DNA of 16,881 nucleotides from CAYZEZ01 sp964477295 (GCA_964477295.1 CAYZEZ010000084.1:1-16881), one strand, 5' to 3'. Shown: positions 1 to 7,528, counted from the first letter of the stretch. Made by a program: numbers and translations. The notes: generated by a model not told the origin, from the sequence alone.

Positions 1-654
1 AAGACATTTTTGTTCCTTTTAACTGTAATAATTCTGGTAAGCTGCAACATGCCAGAATCCCAGTCATTTTTCGTATTTCTGAATACTAATCCAGACAGGG
101 AAGTACTTCCCGACAGTATTGTAATGGATCTCCAGGCCCGCCACCTGGCCAACATCGACAGCCTTGCAAGCGCTGGTATAATCTCCGGGGCAGGACCGTT
201 TGATGGTGGAGGTGGAATATTTATCCTTCAAGCCAGGGACCTGAAACATGCTTCCAGAATATTGCAGACAGATCCTGCCATTAATGCTGACAGGTTTATT
301 ATTGAAATCTATCCGCTTGAATTTATAAAAGGAGGAAATTGTGAATATTCAGAGCCAGTTGAAATGATTACGCTAGGATTTTTCAGGTTCAGTACAAACG
401 AAAATAATTTACATGCCAGGCAGCTTGATGCATTCAAACAAAGATTACTGGCCTTTGCTGAGCAGGACGATGTCCTGGCCCTGGCTGCATTTAACAATAA
501 GGGCAACGGATTTATGGTTCTCAACCATGAAATGAATGAAGAGTGGTCATCAAAAATGTCTGATGATCCGGTATTCCGGCAAGGATTGCTGGACCTGACT
601 GTAAAAAACCTGTGGATAGCAAGGGGAACATTTTGTCCGGTTTCTTCAGAATAA
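1..654 (+). CDS. Lipoprotein with two tandem YciI-like domains (5' partial)
   Basis: The frame is open from the first base, so the true start lies upstream. The visible N-terminus is a hydrophobic stretch ending in the lipobox LVSC (Cys encoded at 43-45), which suggests an outer-membrane or periplasmic lipoprotein. From about residue 23 the sequence resembles the YCII/YciI ferredoxin-like fold: a strand FFVFLNTN, a helix with RHLANI, then AGPFDGGGGIFILQ and a closing segment DPAINADRFIIEIYPL. From about residue 118 the same plan recurs in weaker form (LGFFRF, a helix, GFMVL, then DDPVFRQGLLDL and a closing strand), so I read it as an internal duplication. YciI proteins are small and their reaction is usually unknown; some relatives are dehalogenases or muconolactone-isomerase-like. 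No function can be assigned here. The export signal is unusual for the family. The gene ends with TAA at 652-654, about 150 bp before the next start. Confidence 0.75.
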   Translation, partial: KTFLFLLTVIILVSCNMPESQSFFVFLNTNPDREVLPDSIVMDLQARHLANIDSLASAGIISGAGPFDGGGGIFILQARDLKHASRILQTDPAINADRFIIEIYPLEFIKGGNCEYSEPVEMITLGFFRFSTNENNLHARQLDAFKQRLLAFAEQDDVLALAAFNNKGNGFMVLNHEMNEEWSSKMSDDPVFRQGLLDLTVKNLWIARGTFCPVSSE

Positions 655-761
655 ATGAACATTCAGGTCGTTTTACCCGCATATCCAAAACATCTTTCTG
701 ACATTTTTTCAGCCTGACATGTCATTACGTTCCTCCGGAACATATGGCACAATATATGATA

Positions 762-785
762 AAGTATCTTCATATAAAGATACTT
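762..785. promoter_or_regulatory. Perfect 9-bp inverted repeat upstream of the Trx/Grx gene
   Basis: The arms AAGTATCTT (762-770) and AAGATACTT (777-785) are exact reverse complements around the 6-base spacer CATATA. The element ends 20 bp before the preferred start at 806. No T-run follows directly, so it does not look like an intrinsic terminator. It could be an operator or a 5'-UTR hairpin. Its position argues against the upstream alternative start at 719, which would put it inside the coding region. Confidence 0.45.
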
Positions 786-805
786 ATATATTTAAGCATT
801 ATATC

Positions 806-1393
806 ATGAATGTCAGAAATGTAAAATCTTATGCCGGGCTTGAGCAACTGATTAAAAAGGAAAACAGGTCTTTCCTGTTAATCTATAAGAAGGATTCGGA
901 TATGAGTGAGAAAGCCTTGAAAAATATCTCCGAGGCAGCTTCCCAGGTAAAGAATATTATTGTATTTCTTGCAGATGTAAGCCAGGTCAGGGATATCCAC
1001 ACTAAATTTTCAATAACCAGTGCGCCATCCCTCCTGGAGCTTGAATTTGATAAACTTAAAAATGTTACCAGGGGGGCCCATGATGCAGGTTTCTATAAAA
1101 CCCTGTTCGAAAATATGGCTTTCTTTGCACGGGCTGAAAAGGAAGGTATCCCTGTAAAAAGTGTTACGGTTTACTCCACTCCAACATGTTCCTGGTGTGG
1201 CACATTGAAATCATATTTGCGCAAAAACGGGATCCGTTACACTGAAATTGATGTCAGCCGCGATGAGAATGCTTCCAGAGAAATGGTTAGAAGGAGCGGA
1301 CAACAGGGAGTTCCTCAAACTTTAATCAATGGTGAAATGGTGGTTGGATTTGATAAATCAAAGATTAACCGCCTGCTTGAAATCGAAGGGTAA
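806..1393 (+). CDS. Thioredoxin-fold / glutaredoxin fusion protein
   Basis: A 195-residue protein if started at ATG 806. The frame is open back to 719, but those 29 extra residues look non-coding and cross a perfect inverted repeat. Residues 1-105 look like a thioredoxin fold (FLLIYKK strand, then NIIVFLADVSQ, then a Ser-Ala-Pro cis-proline site at 72-74). At the usual CxxC position there is DSDMSEK, so this half has no redox-active cysteine pair. Residues 117-195 are a glutaredoxin/NrdH-like domain with CSWC (Cys128, Cys131), the strand YTEIDVS, the cis-Pro site GVPQT (Pro170) and the C-terminal glutathione-site-like GFDKSKI. There is no signal peptide, so it is probably cytoplasmic. It likely performs thiol-disulfide exchange through the C-terminal half, with the N-terminal half as a binding or scaffold domain. 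It appears to be a single-gene unit. Confidence 0.85.
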   Translation: MNVRNVKSYAGLEQLIKKENRSFLLIYKKDSDMSEKALKNISEAASQVKNIIVFLADVSQVRDIHTKFSITSAPSLLELEFDKLKNVTRGAHDAGFYKTLFENMAFFARAEKEGIPVKSVTVYSTPTCSWCGTLKSYLRKNGIRYTEIDVSRDENASREMVRRSGQQGVPQTLINGEMVVGFDKSKINRLLEIEG

Positions 1394-1524
1394 AAAATGT
1401 ATTTGCATAGAAGTTTCCCTCCCCTGGCGGCGAAGAACCTTTTTCACGGTTCCGGCAAAGACAATATGCCTAAAAGAATTCATTTTATGAAACGAAAGAT
1501 ATAATAACTCAATCTATATAGAAA

Positions 1525-1812
1525 ATGAAAGAACTACAACCCATTAATCAGAATGTATTGCTGGATATCAGCAATAAGGAGACCAGCCAAACTACGGCAG
1601 GTGGAATAATAATTCCGGATACAGCAAGGGAAAAACCTAAAATGGCCAAAGTGATTGCACTTAGTAACATCGACAATCCTGAGATTTCCGTCGGGGACAT
1701 TGTACTGTTTAAGGAATATGGAGGAACAGAAACGGAATTTGAAGGGAGTAAATACCTGATCATTCCATATGCTGACATACTGGCAAAAATAGTTGAAACA
1801 GAATCAATCTAG
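1525..1812 (+). CDS. groES: GroES-type co-chaperonin (Cpn10), orphan
   Basis: A 95-residue protein of normal Cpn10 length. Family hallmarks are the mobile loop and its GGIII tripeptide region (about residues 18-33, AGGIIIPDTAREKP), the VGDIV strand (56-60), the YGGTE turn (65-69) and the closing strand KYLIIPYADILAKI. GroES caps the GroEL ring in the cytoplasm during ATP-driven protein folding. The roof segment between the first barrel strands and VGD (LSNIDNPEIS) is shorter than in E. coli GroES. The N-terminus also departs from the usual IKPLxDRVLV pattern, with NQNVLL in its place. No groEL follows: the next gene is on the opposite strand. This is therefore probably a second, divergent copy rather than the housekeeping groES of a groESL operon. 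No heat-shock operator is evident upstream. Confidence 0.85.
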   Translation: MKELQPINQNVLLDISNKETSQTTAGGIIIPDTAREKPKMAKVIALSNIDNPEISVGDIVLFKEYGGTETEFEGSKYLIIPYADILAKIVETESI

Positions 1813-1822
1813 ATACGAAGGC

Positions 1823-1933
1823 GGCTGTATCAAAAGTCATCATTAAGTCATCCTGAATTGATATAAGGATCTGTAACTTGTTGGTAATTAGATCCTGAAA
1901 CTTATTCAGGATGACTATTTTGCCGAAGCAGCC
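1823..1933. repeat. Nested inverted repeat between convergent genes
   Basis: Four sets of complementary arms lie inside one another: GGCTG (1823-1827) with CAGCC (1929-1933), CAAAA (1831-1835) with TTTTG (1918-1922), GTCATCCTGAAT (1847-1858) with ATTCAGGATGAC (1904-1915), and AGGATCT (1866-1872) with AGATCCT (1890-1896). The whole could fold into one long interrupted hairpin. It fills the gap between the co-chaperonin and the converging glycosyltransferase, and a T-run follows at 1935-1941, so it may also stop transcription. The multi-arm structure fits a REP- or MITE-like dispersed intergenic element better than a simple terminator. Only one copy is visible here. Confidence 0.65.
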
Positions 1934-1940
1934 ACTTTTT

Positions 1941-3557
1941 TTATTCGGATAATAATTTCACTACGCTCAGTGAAATGTTCCTCTTATTCATTTTTACATC
2001 ATAATATTTGACGTATTCAGGTCCTTCATAACCTGGCTCGTAGATAATATAAAAGGATGAGGTGTCGGTAAGGTCATAAGTCCATTCCAGCGGCTGCATC
2101 CTTTCACGGGTTATATAATATTGAAGGTGAGTGACCATAGGGGTTCTTCTGTATAATTTCAATTTTGTCCCTCTCGTCCCGCGACCTGCAGCAATAGCTT
2201 CATCCCGGCAGATCGTAGTATCGTTGGTCATCTCCCGCGAAGGAATGATAAACCAGTTAAACCCAATCCTTGCTGTCAGTAATAATGCAAACAGTATAAT
2301 TATCCTGCGACTCCTTAGTTTAACGAACAGGAAAAATAATATGGCTGAAGAAAAAATCAGTATCCCTGCTTTAATATAACTCAGTTCCACCTCCCGGGTT
2401 ATTTCAAAAACAAGGTAAAACAACGGAGAGACAACCACCAGGACAGCTATTCCCCAAAAAACATATCCTACTGTCACATATTGCCATGTAATTTTTTGCC
2501 TGTGAATATCATGAAGGTATATCAGTACAGTAAACAGGAGAGTGGCATGAACAAACAGGTATCGTGCAAATGTGTCCGGTGAAAACCAGTATACAAGGAT
2601 GTTAAAAAAGAAAAGGTACAGGCAATACCTGATGAATTGATCCTTGAATATCAAAGACTTAATGTCACTTCGAATAAAATAAATAATTAATATGGTCCAA
2701 GGCAGAAAATGATATATGAATTCAAATGGAAAGGTAAAAAAGTGGGACACTGTTCTCCAGATGCTGCTTCCCATGGCCGTCTTTTGTGTTGATTCAAATA
2801 ATATCATCCGGATCACATTGCCCATTTCCCCCGGATTTCTCAAGGAAAAGATCCAATAATAAGAACCAAGTATCGCTGCCAGTAGAAAAATTCCGGCAAG
2901 ATGGCTTATTAAAAACAATTGCCTGAATTTTCTCCCAAGAAGAAATGCAACGATCAATGCAATACCCTGGTAGTAAAAAGAAGGTAATCCCTTCATTAAA
3001 TAAGTGATCCCTGTGAGGGCATAGGATACCAGGAATAACAGCAGGTATTTTTCTTTCCTGATAAAATACCAGATAAGCATGAAGTTCAGGAACACAAGAG
3101 CAGAATAACCGATATCAATCAAGCCGTGAAACGAGTCATAAAAAAGAATCCTGCCGCAAGTGATATACATAAAGGAAGCAATGAAGGCATTCTCGTTTCC
3201 CAGTTTCTTGCGAAGTGTAAGAAAAATAATACTGCCATAGGCAATCAAGCTGAATACAGCAACCAGCCTCAGTGTGGTATCGCTGTAGTTTCCAGAAGCC
3301 AGGTAGAATAATGAAATCAACCAGTTATAGCCCGGGGGCTTCCTGTAATACAGGTCGCCTGCAAGGGTGGGTGTTATGTAATCACCCGAAAATATCATCT
3401 CCATGGATACAAGGGCCCTCACAGCCTCATCGCTTATGAATGGCAGCAACCCAAGATTAATCAGAAGTGCCGGCAACAATAAAATACCTAAAAGAAGATA
3501 CAGGATCAATGGACGATCTTTTAATATCTTTATAATATCTTGCATAAAATAATTCAA
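1941..3557 (-). CDS. PMT/ArnT-like membrane glycosyltransferase (GT-C fold)
   Basis: A 538-residue polytopic membrane protein. A first hydrophobic helix (about residues 16-38) is followed by a periplasmic loop with the acidic pair ISDEA (Asp43-Glu44). That is the position of the catalytic/metal site in GT-C enzymes of the ArnT and protein-mannosyltransferase type. The loop continues with LYYRKPPGYNWL (69-80), also typical of the family. About a dozen hydrophobic segments follow up to roughly residue 435, then a soluble C-terminal part of about 100 residues. Such enzymes move a sugar from a polyprenyl-phosphate donor onto lipid A, a glycan or a protein on the periplasmic side; the acceptor here cannot be told. 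A second ATG four codons in (Met5) is an equally possible start. It is convergent with the co-chaperonin and has no obvious operon partner. Confidence 0.8.
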   Translation of the reverse strand: MNYFMQDIIKILKDRPLILYLLLGILLLPALLINLGLLPFISDEAVRALVSMEMIFSGDYITPTLAGDLYYRKPPGYNWLISLFYLASGNYSDTTLRLVAVFSLIAYGSIIFLTLRKKLGNENAFIASFMYITCGRILFYDSFHGLIDIGYSALVFLNFMLIWYFIRKEKYLLLFLVSYALTGITYLMKGLPSFYYQGIALIVAFLLGRKFRQLFLISHLAGIFLLAAILGSYYWIFSLRNPGEMGNVIRMILFESTQKTAMGSSIWRTVSHFFTFPFEFIYHFLPWTILIIYFIRSDIKSLIFKDQFIRYCLYLFFFNILVYWFSPDTFARYLFVHATLLFTVLIYLHDIHRQKITWQYVTVGYVFWGIAVLVVVSPLFYLVFEITREVELSYIKAGILIFSSAILFFLFVKLRSRRIIILFALLLTARIGFNWFIIPSREMTNDTTICRDEAIAAGRGTRGTKLKLYRRTPMVTHLQYYITRERMQPLEWTYDLTDTSSFYIIYEPGYEGPEYVKYYDVKMNKRNISLSVVKLLSE

Positions 3558-3660
3558 GTTGCCAGGTTCTGGGTACTAGTTACTAGGTAAAGTATTAATA
3601 GTCAATAACATAAATTAAATTATTTATTTCAGTATCTCATTGATAATCTGTATATTCCGA

Positions 3661-3696
3661 TCCCGAGTACTCCCCCCCGAGTGCTCGGGGGGGGGC
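3661..3696. repeat. GC-rich palindromic element with C7/G9 homopolymers
   Basis: The gap 3558-3798 is AT-rich except here. CCCGAGTACTC (3662-3672) is followed by a near copy in inverted form: C7 (3672-3678), GAGTGCTC, then G9 (3687-3695). The second part can pair as CCCCCCCGA / TCGGGGGGG around GTGC. The pattern resembles a dispersed REP-like palindrome built on CCCGAGT(A/G)CTCGGG. The homopolymers also make this a likely site for sequencing-length error. The rest of the gap holds a degenerate TACTAGTTACTAGG motif (about 3573-3586) and nothing coding. Confidence 0.5.
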
Positions 3697-3798
3697 ACGG
3701 CGGGACGGAATGACAATAACGACAATCCAGTGTGACATAACACGGACAGCCCGGGTTATTCAATTAAATCCGAATTTACTGAATCAAATCCTTATTAG

Positions 3799-5139
3799 AT
3801 GAAACTTATTAAACAAAAATCCATCGCGGTTGCCGTATTTATCTTTCTCCTTATTAACATAGCAATGATTTCCTGCAAAAAGGACGAAGGGAAAGGAAAA
3901 TATATCAATTTTATACTGATCATGGCAGATGACCTCGGGTATGGCGACCTTTCCTGTTATGGGAACAAACACATTCAGACGCCCCATCTCGATCAAATGG
4001 CAAAAGAGGGCATGCTTTTCACCAATTACCATTCCAACGGAACTGTCTGCAGCCCGACACGTGCTGCCCTGCTCACCGGACGCTACCAGCAAAGGTCCGG
4101 AATAGAAGGGGTTATTACTGCCATAAAGTACAGGCATACCGGGTTGCCCCTGCCGGAAATTACCATGGCCGAGGTATTCAAACAATACGGCTACAAAACC
4201 GGTATTATCGGGAAATGGCACCTGGGGTATGACACCCTGTATAATCCACTCAATCAGGGTTTTGATTATTTTGCGGGATATGTCAGCGGGAACATCGATT
4301 ATATTTCGCATGTGGACCAGGCAGGATATTCTGACTGGTGGATCGGCAAGGATACATTGAATGAGCCAGGTTATTCAACTGATATAATCACTGCTCACTC
4401 TATCGAATTTTTAAAAAACAATTATGAAAAGCCATTCCTTCTGTATATTGCTCATGAAGCACCTCATTATCCTTACCAGGGCAGGGATGACCAGGCCGAC
4501 AGGTTTCCTGGCAAAAAGGCGCCCCACATGGGAAGTCGCGAAGACAGGGGCGATGCCTACCGGGAAATGATCGGGATCATGGATGAAGGAATCGGCAAAA
4601 TAATGAAAACTGTAAATGATCTTGGACTCAGTAAAAATACCATGGTATTATTCTGTTCCGATAACGGGGCTAACAGGGAAGGATCCAACGGATCACTCAG
4701 GGGGTTCAAGGGCCAGTTGTTCGAAGGAGGAACCCGGGTCCCTGCCATTGCCTGGTTTCCAGGCGTGATCATCCCTTCTTCTGAATTCCATGATCCGGTG
4801 GTTAGTATGGATATTATGCCTACTTTCTTATCGATTGCAGAAATACCTGTCCCTGAAGGTCTTTACCTCGATGGAGTGGATGTTTCGCCAGGCGTATTAT
4901 TTGGAGAGCCTGCTCCGGTAAGGCCTCTGTTCTGGAGATACGACAATACAAAATCTGTCACCTATAATTCCTGGAAGGTATTGATCCAGGATAACGACAC
5001 CATGGTTTTCAACCTCGAAAATGATCTTTCTGAGCAGGACAATCTATTTGATCAGCATCCTGAAATGAAACACCGGCTTCTGGAAAAATTAATCGAATGG
5101 GAACGGGAAATGGATAAGTATGACCTGACTACCCAATGA
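3799..5139 (+). CDS. Lipoprotein arylsulfatase-type sulfatase 1 (family S1)
   Basis: A 446-residue S1 sulfatase that hydrolyses sulfate esters, probably on a glycan. An N-terminal membrane segment ends in a lipobox-like MISC (Cys26), so it is likely a surface or periplasmic lipoprotein. Active-site marks are the metal-binding pair in MADDLGYGD (Asp44-Asp45), the formylglycine signature CSPTR (Cys84 to Arg88) followed by AALLTGRY, the GKWHLG motif (Lys139, His141), His223 in EAPHY, the metal ligands in CSDNG (Asp288-Asn289) and a conserved Lys in GFKGQLFEGG (304). Cys84 must be oxidised to formylglycine by a maturating enzyme that is not in this window. Overall it resembles arylsulfatase-A/N-acetylgalactosamine-sulfatase-like members, but the substrate cannot be fixed from sequence. 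It converges on the oxidoreductase gene 53 bp away. Confidence 0.93.
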   Translation: MKLIKQKSIAVAVFIFLLINIAMISCKKDEGKGKYINFILIMADDLGYGDLSCYGNKHIQTPHLDQMAKEGMLFTNYHSNGTVCSPTRAALLTGRYQQRSGIEGVITAIKYRHTGLPLPEITMAEVFKQYGYKTGIIGKWHLGYDTLYNPLNQGFDYFAGYVSGNIDYISHVDQAGYSDWWIGKDTLNEPGYSTDIITAHSIEFLKNNYEKPFLLYIAHEAPHYPYQGRDDQADRFPGKKAPHMGSREDRGDAYREMIGIMDEGIGKIMKTVNDLGLSKNTMVLFCSDNGANREGSNGSLRGFKGQLFEGGTRVPAIAWFPGVIIPSSEFHDPVVSMDIMPTFLSIAEIPVPEGLYLDGVDVSPGVLFGEPAPVRPLFWRYDNTKSVTYNSWKVLIQDNDTMVFNLENDLSEQDNLFDQHPEMKHRLLEKLIEWEREMDKYDLTTQ

Positions 5140-5157
5140 GCCATAAATTCAAAAATA

Positions 5158-5177
5158 GCCGGTGCGATAACACCGGC
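5158..5177 (-). terminator. Intrinsic terminator of the oxidoreductase gene
   Basis: Perfect 7-bp GC-rich arms GCCGGTG (5158-5164) and CACCGGC (5171-5177) enclose a 6-base loop. Read on the minus strand, the stem is followed by TATTTTTGAATTT, a U-rich tract. The hairpin begins about 15 bases after the stop codon of the minus-strand gene. On the plus strand no T-tract follows, so it is a clean terminator mainly for the oxidoreductase transcript. Confidence 0.75.
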
Positions 5178-5192
5178 CCGAAGTTATTGCTG

Positions 5193-6524
5193 TTAAATCT
5201 TTGGTAATTCCCAGGGTGACCGGTAATGAGCATAAATATATTCATTCGCCTTGTCGTCACCTTTAAACTCATTCTTTTCGACGTCCCAGTAAACCTTTCT
5301 CCCTGTATTAAAAGCGATATTACCGAGGTGTGCAATTTTTGCTATATGGGCTCCTATCTCCACATCTGCATTTGGCCTTTCCCTGGTCTTCATACAATCA
5401 ATGAAGTTTTTTACATGAAGATCAAGGCCGCTGGCATCTCCGGTCCTTTTTGTATATGGGATGGGATCCATTTCGAGATTACCCTGGCTGTCCCAATCCG
5501 GAAGCACCTGCCATCCACCCCTGTCTACCTGCAGCGTACCATGCTCTCCAATGTATGCCACACCATGTTCTTTCTGGAAGGGGCCACCATATATTCCAAT
5601 GGTATGATCCCAAAGGAGGCCGAAATCGCCAAAATCATAAATCGCCTGCATGGTATCGGGTGTTTCCATCTGGTCTTCAGGAAAAGCAAATTTGCCTCCG
5701 GAAGCAATTACTGAATCGGGTGCATATTTATTCATGCCAAACAGGGCATAATCCAGGAGGTGAACGCCCCAGTCGGTCATTAATCCTCCCGCATAATCCC
5801 AAAACCATCGAAATGTGAAGTGAAACCGGTGCCGGTTAAATGGTCGTTTGGGCGCTGGTCCCAGCCAGAAATCGTAATTTACACCTTCCGGCACAGGCTC
5901 ATCCGGTGCATATTCCAGCCTGTCTTTCCAGCCAATATACGCCCAAACCTTAACATTCCGTATACGGCCGAGTTTCCCGGAGTGAACATAATCCACTACT
6001 GTTTTCCAGTGAGGATCGCTCCGCTGCCATTGTCCTACCTGTACTACCCGTTCATATTTCCTTGCAGCTTTCAGCATGATATTACATTCCTGAATGCTTT
6101 TACCCAGTGGCTTTTCCACATAAACATCTTTCCCTGCCTCACAAGCGTATACCATGGGAAGGCAATGCCAGTGGTCTGGTGTACCTACGATCACAGCATC
6201 TACGTCTTTATTGTCTGTGACTTCCCTGAAATCCTCAACCATTTTTGGTTTTTTACCCTGGATCTCCCTGGTCTGCTCTGCCCTTTTTTCAAGGACATTC
6301 CTGTCAACATCACACAACATGGCACATTCAACATTTGGCTGGCTGAGAAATGCCTTTAAATCCGCAAACCCCATACCGTTACACCCGATCAGGCCAACAA
6401 CAATTTTATCATTGGCTGGTCCCCTGTTCATTGCATAAAGTGATCCGGGCATGGCAGAAGCCAGTCCAATGCCCGATGCAGCAATAGTTGAATTCTTAAT
6501 AAATTTTCTTCTTGTAGTATCCAT
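5193..6524 (-). CDS. TAT-exported Gfo/Idh/MocA-family oxidoreductase
   Basis: A 443-residue NAD(P)-dependent oxidoreductase of the Gfo/Idh/MocA family, which act on sugars and polyols. The N-terminus carries a twin-arginine signal (TRRKFIKNS, Arg5-Arg6, then a hydrophobic stretch ending near LYA), so the folded, cofactor-loaded enzyme is probably exported to the periplasm. The Rossmann fold starts at KIVVGLIGCNGMG (40-52), followed by the acidic strand end MLCDVD (about 69-74). The family's catalytic EKP motif is at 137-139 (YVEKPLG). Further on is TDWGVHLLD (250-258), with His255 at the site expected for the catalytic or metal-binding His. Relatives in Bacteroidota commonly sit with sulfatases and glycan-degrading genes, as here. 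The exact sugar is unknown. A Cys replaces a usual Gly in the dinucleotide loop. Confidence 0.92.
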   Translation of the reverse strand: MDTTRRKFIKNSTIAASGIGLASAMPGSLYAMNRGPANDKIVVGLIGCNGMGFADLKAFLSQPNVECAMLCDVDRNVLEKRAEQTREIQGKKPKMVEDFREVTDNKDVDAVIVGTPDHWHCLPMVYACEAGKDVYVEKPLGKSIQECNIMLKAARKYERVVQVGQWQRSDPHWKTVVDYVHSGKLGRIRNVKVWAYIGWKDRLEYAPDEPVPEGVNYDFWLGPAPKRPFNRHRFHFTFRWFWDYAGGLMTDWGVHLLDYALFGMNKYAPDSVIASGGKFAFPEDQMETPDTMQAIYDFGDFGLLWDHTIGIYGGPFQKEHGVAYIGEHGTLQVDRGGWQVLPDWDSQGNLEMDPIPYTKRTGDASGLDLHVKNFIDCMKTRERPNADVEIGAHIAKIAHLGNIAFNTGRKVYWDVEKNEFKGDDKANEYIYAHYRSPWELPKI

Positions 6525-6582
6525 TCTGGCAGAATTTAATTTTACCTGATAAGTGATTACAAAATAGTTTATGCCTCACTAA

Positions 6583-6598
6583 AATAAGGATTCTTATT
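6583..6598. promoter_or_regulatory. Inverted repeat in the divergent oxidoreductase/PhzF region
   Basis: AATAAG (6583-6588) and CTTATT (6593-6598) are exact reverse complements around GATT. The site lies about 60 bp upstream of the minus-strand oxidoreductase start and about 140 bp from the PhzF start. The arms are short and AT-rich in an AT-rich gap, so chance is a real alternative. Otherwise the gap 6525-6740 shows only a weak -7-like GACCTTTG at 6716-6723 ahead of the PhzF gene. Confidence 0.2.
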
Positions 6599-6740
6599 AT
6601 TATTTCCTGTTCAAATCAGTAATTTAGGTTTCAAATAAATCAAATCAAAACAGCCAAGCTTAATGATTATAACAGAAATTTTTCACTTCAGGGTTTTAAA
6701 AATGATTGATTTTACGACCTTTGCGGTTAAATAATATACT

Positions 6741-7523
6741 ATGAGGTTAAAAATATTCCAGGCAGATGCCTTTACAAACAAACTGTTCGGTGGTAATCCT
6801 GCTGCAATCTGTCCTTTAGATAGCTGGCTTGAAGATGCTGTAATGCAGAATATTGCTACGGAAAACAACCTTTCTGAAACCGCTTTTTTTATCCCGAATA
6901 ACGATTCATATCAGATTCGCTGGTTTACTCCTGCCGTTGAAGTTGATTTGTGTGGACATGCTACCCTGGCAGCGGCTCATGTTCTCTTTAATCATCTGAA
7001 TTATGAGAAACGAATCATTCACTTTGATTCAAAAAGCGGCCTGTTGACCGTCAGGAAGGATAATGAATATATCACCCTGAATTTCCCGTCCACACGGCTT
7101 GATGTGTCTGAGGCAACTCCTTTATTGATTGAGGCAATTGGCATAAATCCGGTAGCTGTGTATGAATCGGACGACCTGTTGGTTTTACTCAATTCTGAAG
7201 ACGAGGTCTCACAGCTTGATCCTGATTTTAACCTTTTAGGCAAACTGTCATCAGCCAGGGGCATCATTGTCACTGCAGCCGGGAAGGATTGTGATTTTGT
7301 TTCCAGGTTTTTTGCCCCGGCTGTTGGCATCAATGAAGATCCGGTAACAGGATCCGCTCATACCAAACTGACACCCTTCTGGGCAGAAAAACTTGACAAA
7401 GAAACAATGACAGCCCGGCAATTATCACAAAGAGGAGGTAATTTGAAATGTACTTTCCTCGGAGACCGTGTGGAGATTTCAGGACAGGCGGTTACTTATA
7501 TGATTGGAGAGATATTTATCTAA
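6741..7523 (+). CDS. PhzF-family isomerase/epimerase-like protein
   Basis: A 260-residue cytoplasmic protein with the two-lobed diaminopimelate-epimerase-like fold of PhzF enzymes. Family marks are the opening LKIFQADAFTNKLFGGNPAA, the acid-base Glu in NNLSETAFF (Glu46), the RWFTPAVEVDLCGHATLA block (CGH at 71-73) and the second-lobe signature GINEDPVTGSAH (Asp200 to His207). In PhzF itself the active-site Glu drives isomerisation of a phenazine precursor. Most family members outside phenazine producers have no proven substrate, and no phenazine genes are near, so only the family assignment is safe. The protein is slightly shorter than typical members (about 260-300). Its stop lies 5 bp before the next gene's start, so the two are probably co-transcribed. 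Confidence 0.9.
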   Translation: MRLKIFQADAFTNKLFGGNPAAICPLDSWLEDAVMQNIATENNLSETAFFIPNNDSYQIRWFTPAVEVDLCGHATLAAAHVLFNHLNYEKRIIHFDSKSGLLTVRKDNEYITLNFPSTRLDVSEATPLLIEAIGINPVAVYESDDLLVLLNSEDEVSQLDPDFNLLGKLSSARGIIVTAAGKDCDFVSRFFAPAVGINEDPVTGSAHTKLTPFWAEKLDKETMTARQLSQRGGNLKCTFLGDRVEISGQAVTYMIGEIFI

Positions 7524-7528
7524 ATACC

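Noticed and set aside
715..724. 10-bp palindrome TGACATGTCA
   Set aside because: Too short to stand out from chance, with no positional logic relative to a start codon.
719..805. N-terminal extension of the Trx/Grx protein from an ATG at 719
   Set aside because: The 29 residues show no domain similarity and cross the perfect inverted repeat; the domain begins right after the ATG at 806.
1435..1452. Weak hairpin GAACC/GGTTC after the Trx/Grx gene
   Set aside because: Only 5 bp of stem and no T-run follows, so it is not a supportable terminator.
3784..4311. 175-codon open frame on the minus strand
   Set aside because: Lies antisense to the well-supported sulfatase 1 and shows no recognisable domain.
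5820..6359. 179-codon open frame on the plus strand, with overlapping frames at 5226-5714 and 6154-6438
   Set aside because: Antisense to the oxidoreductase, whose motifs are complete; these are shadow frames.
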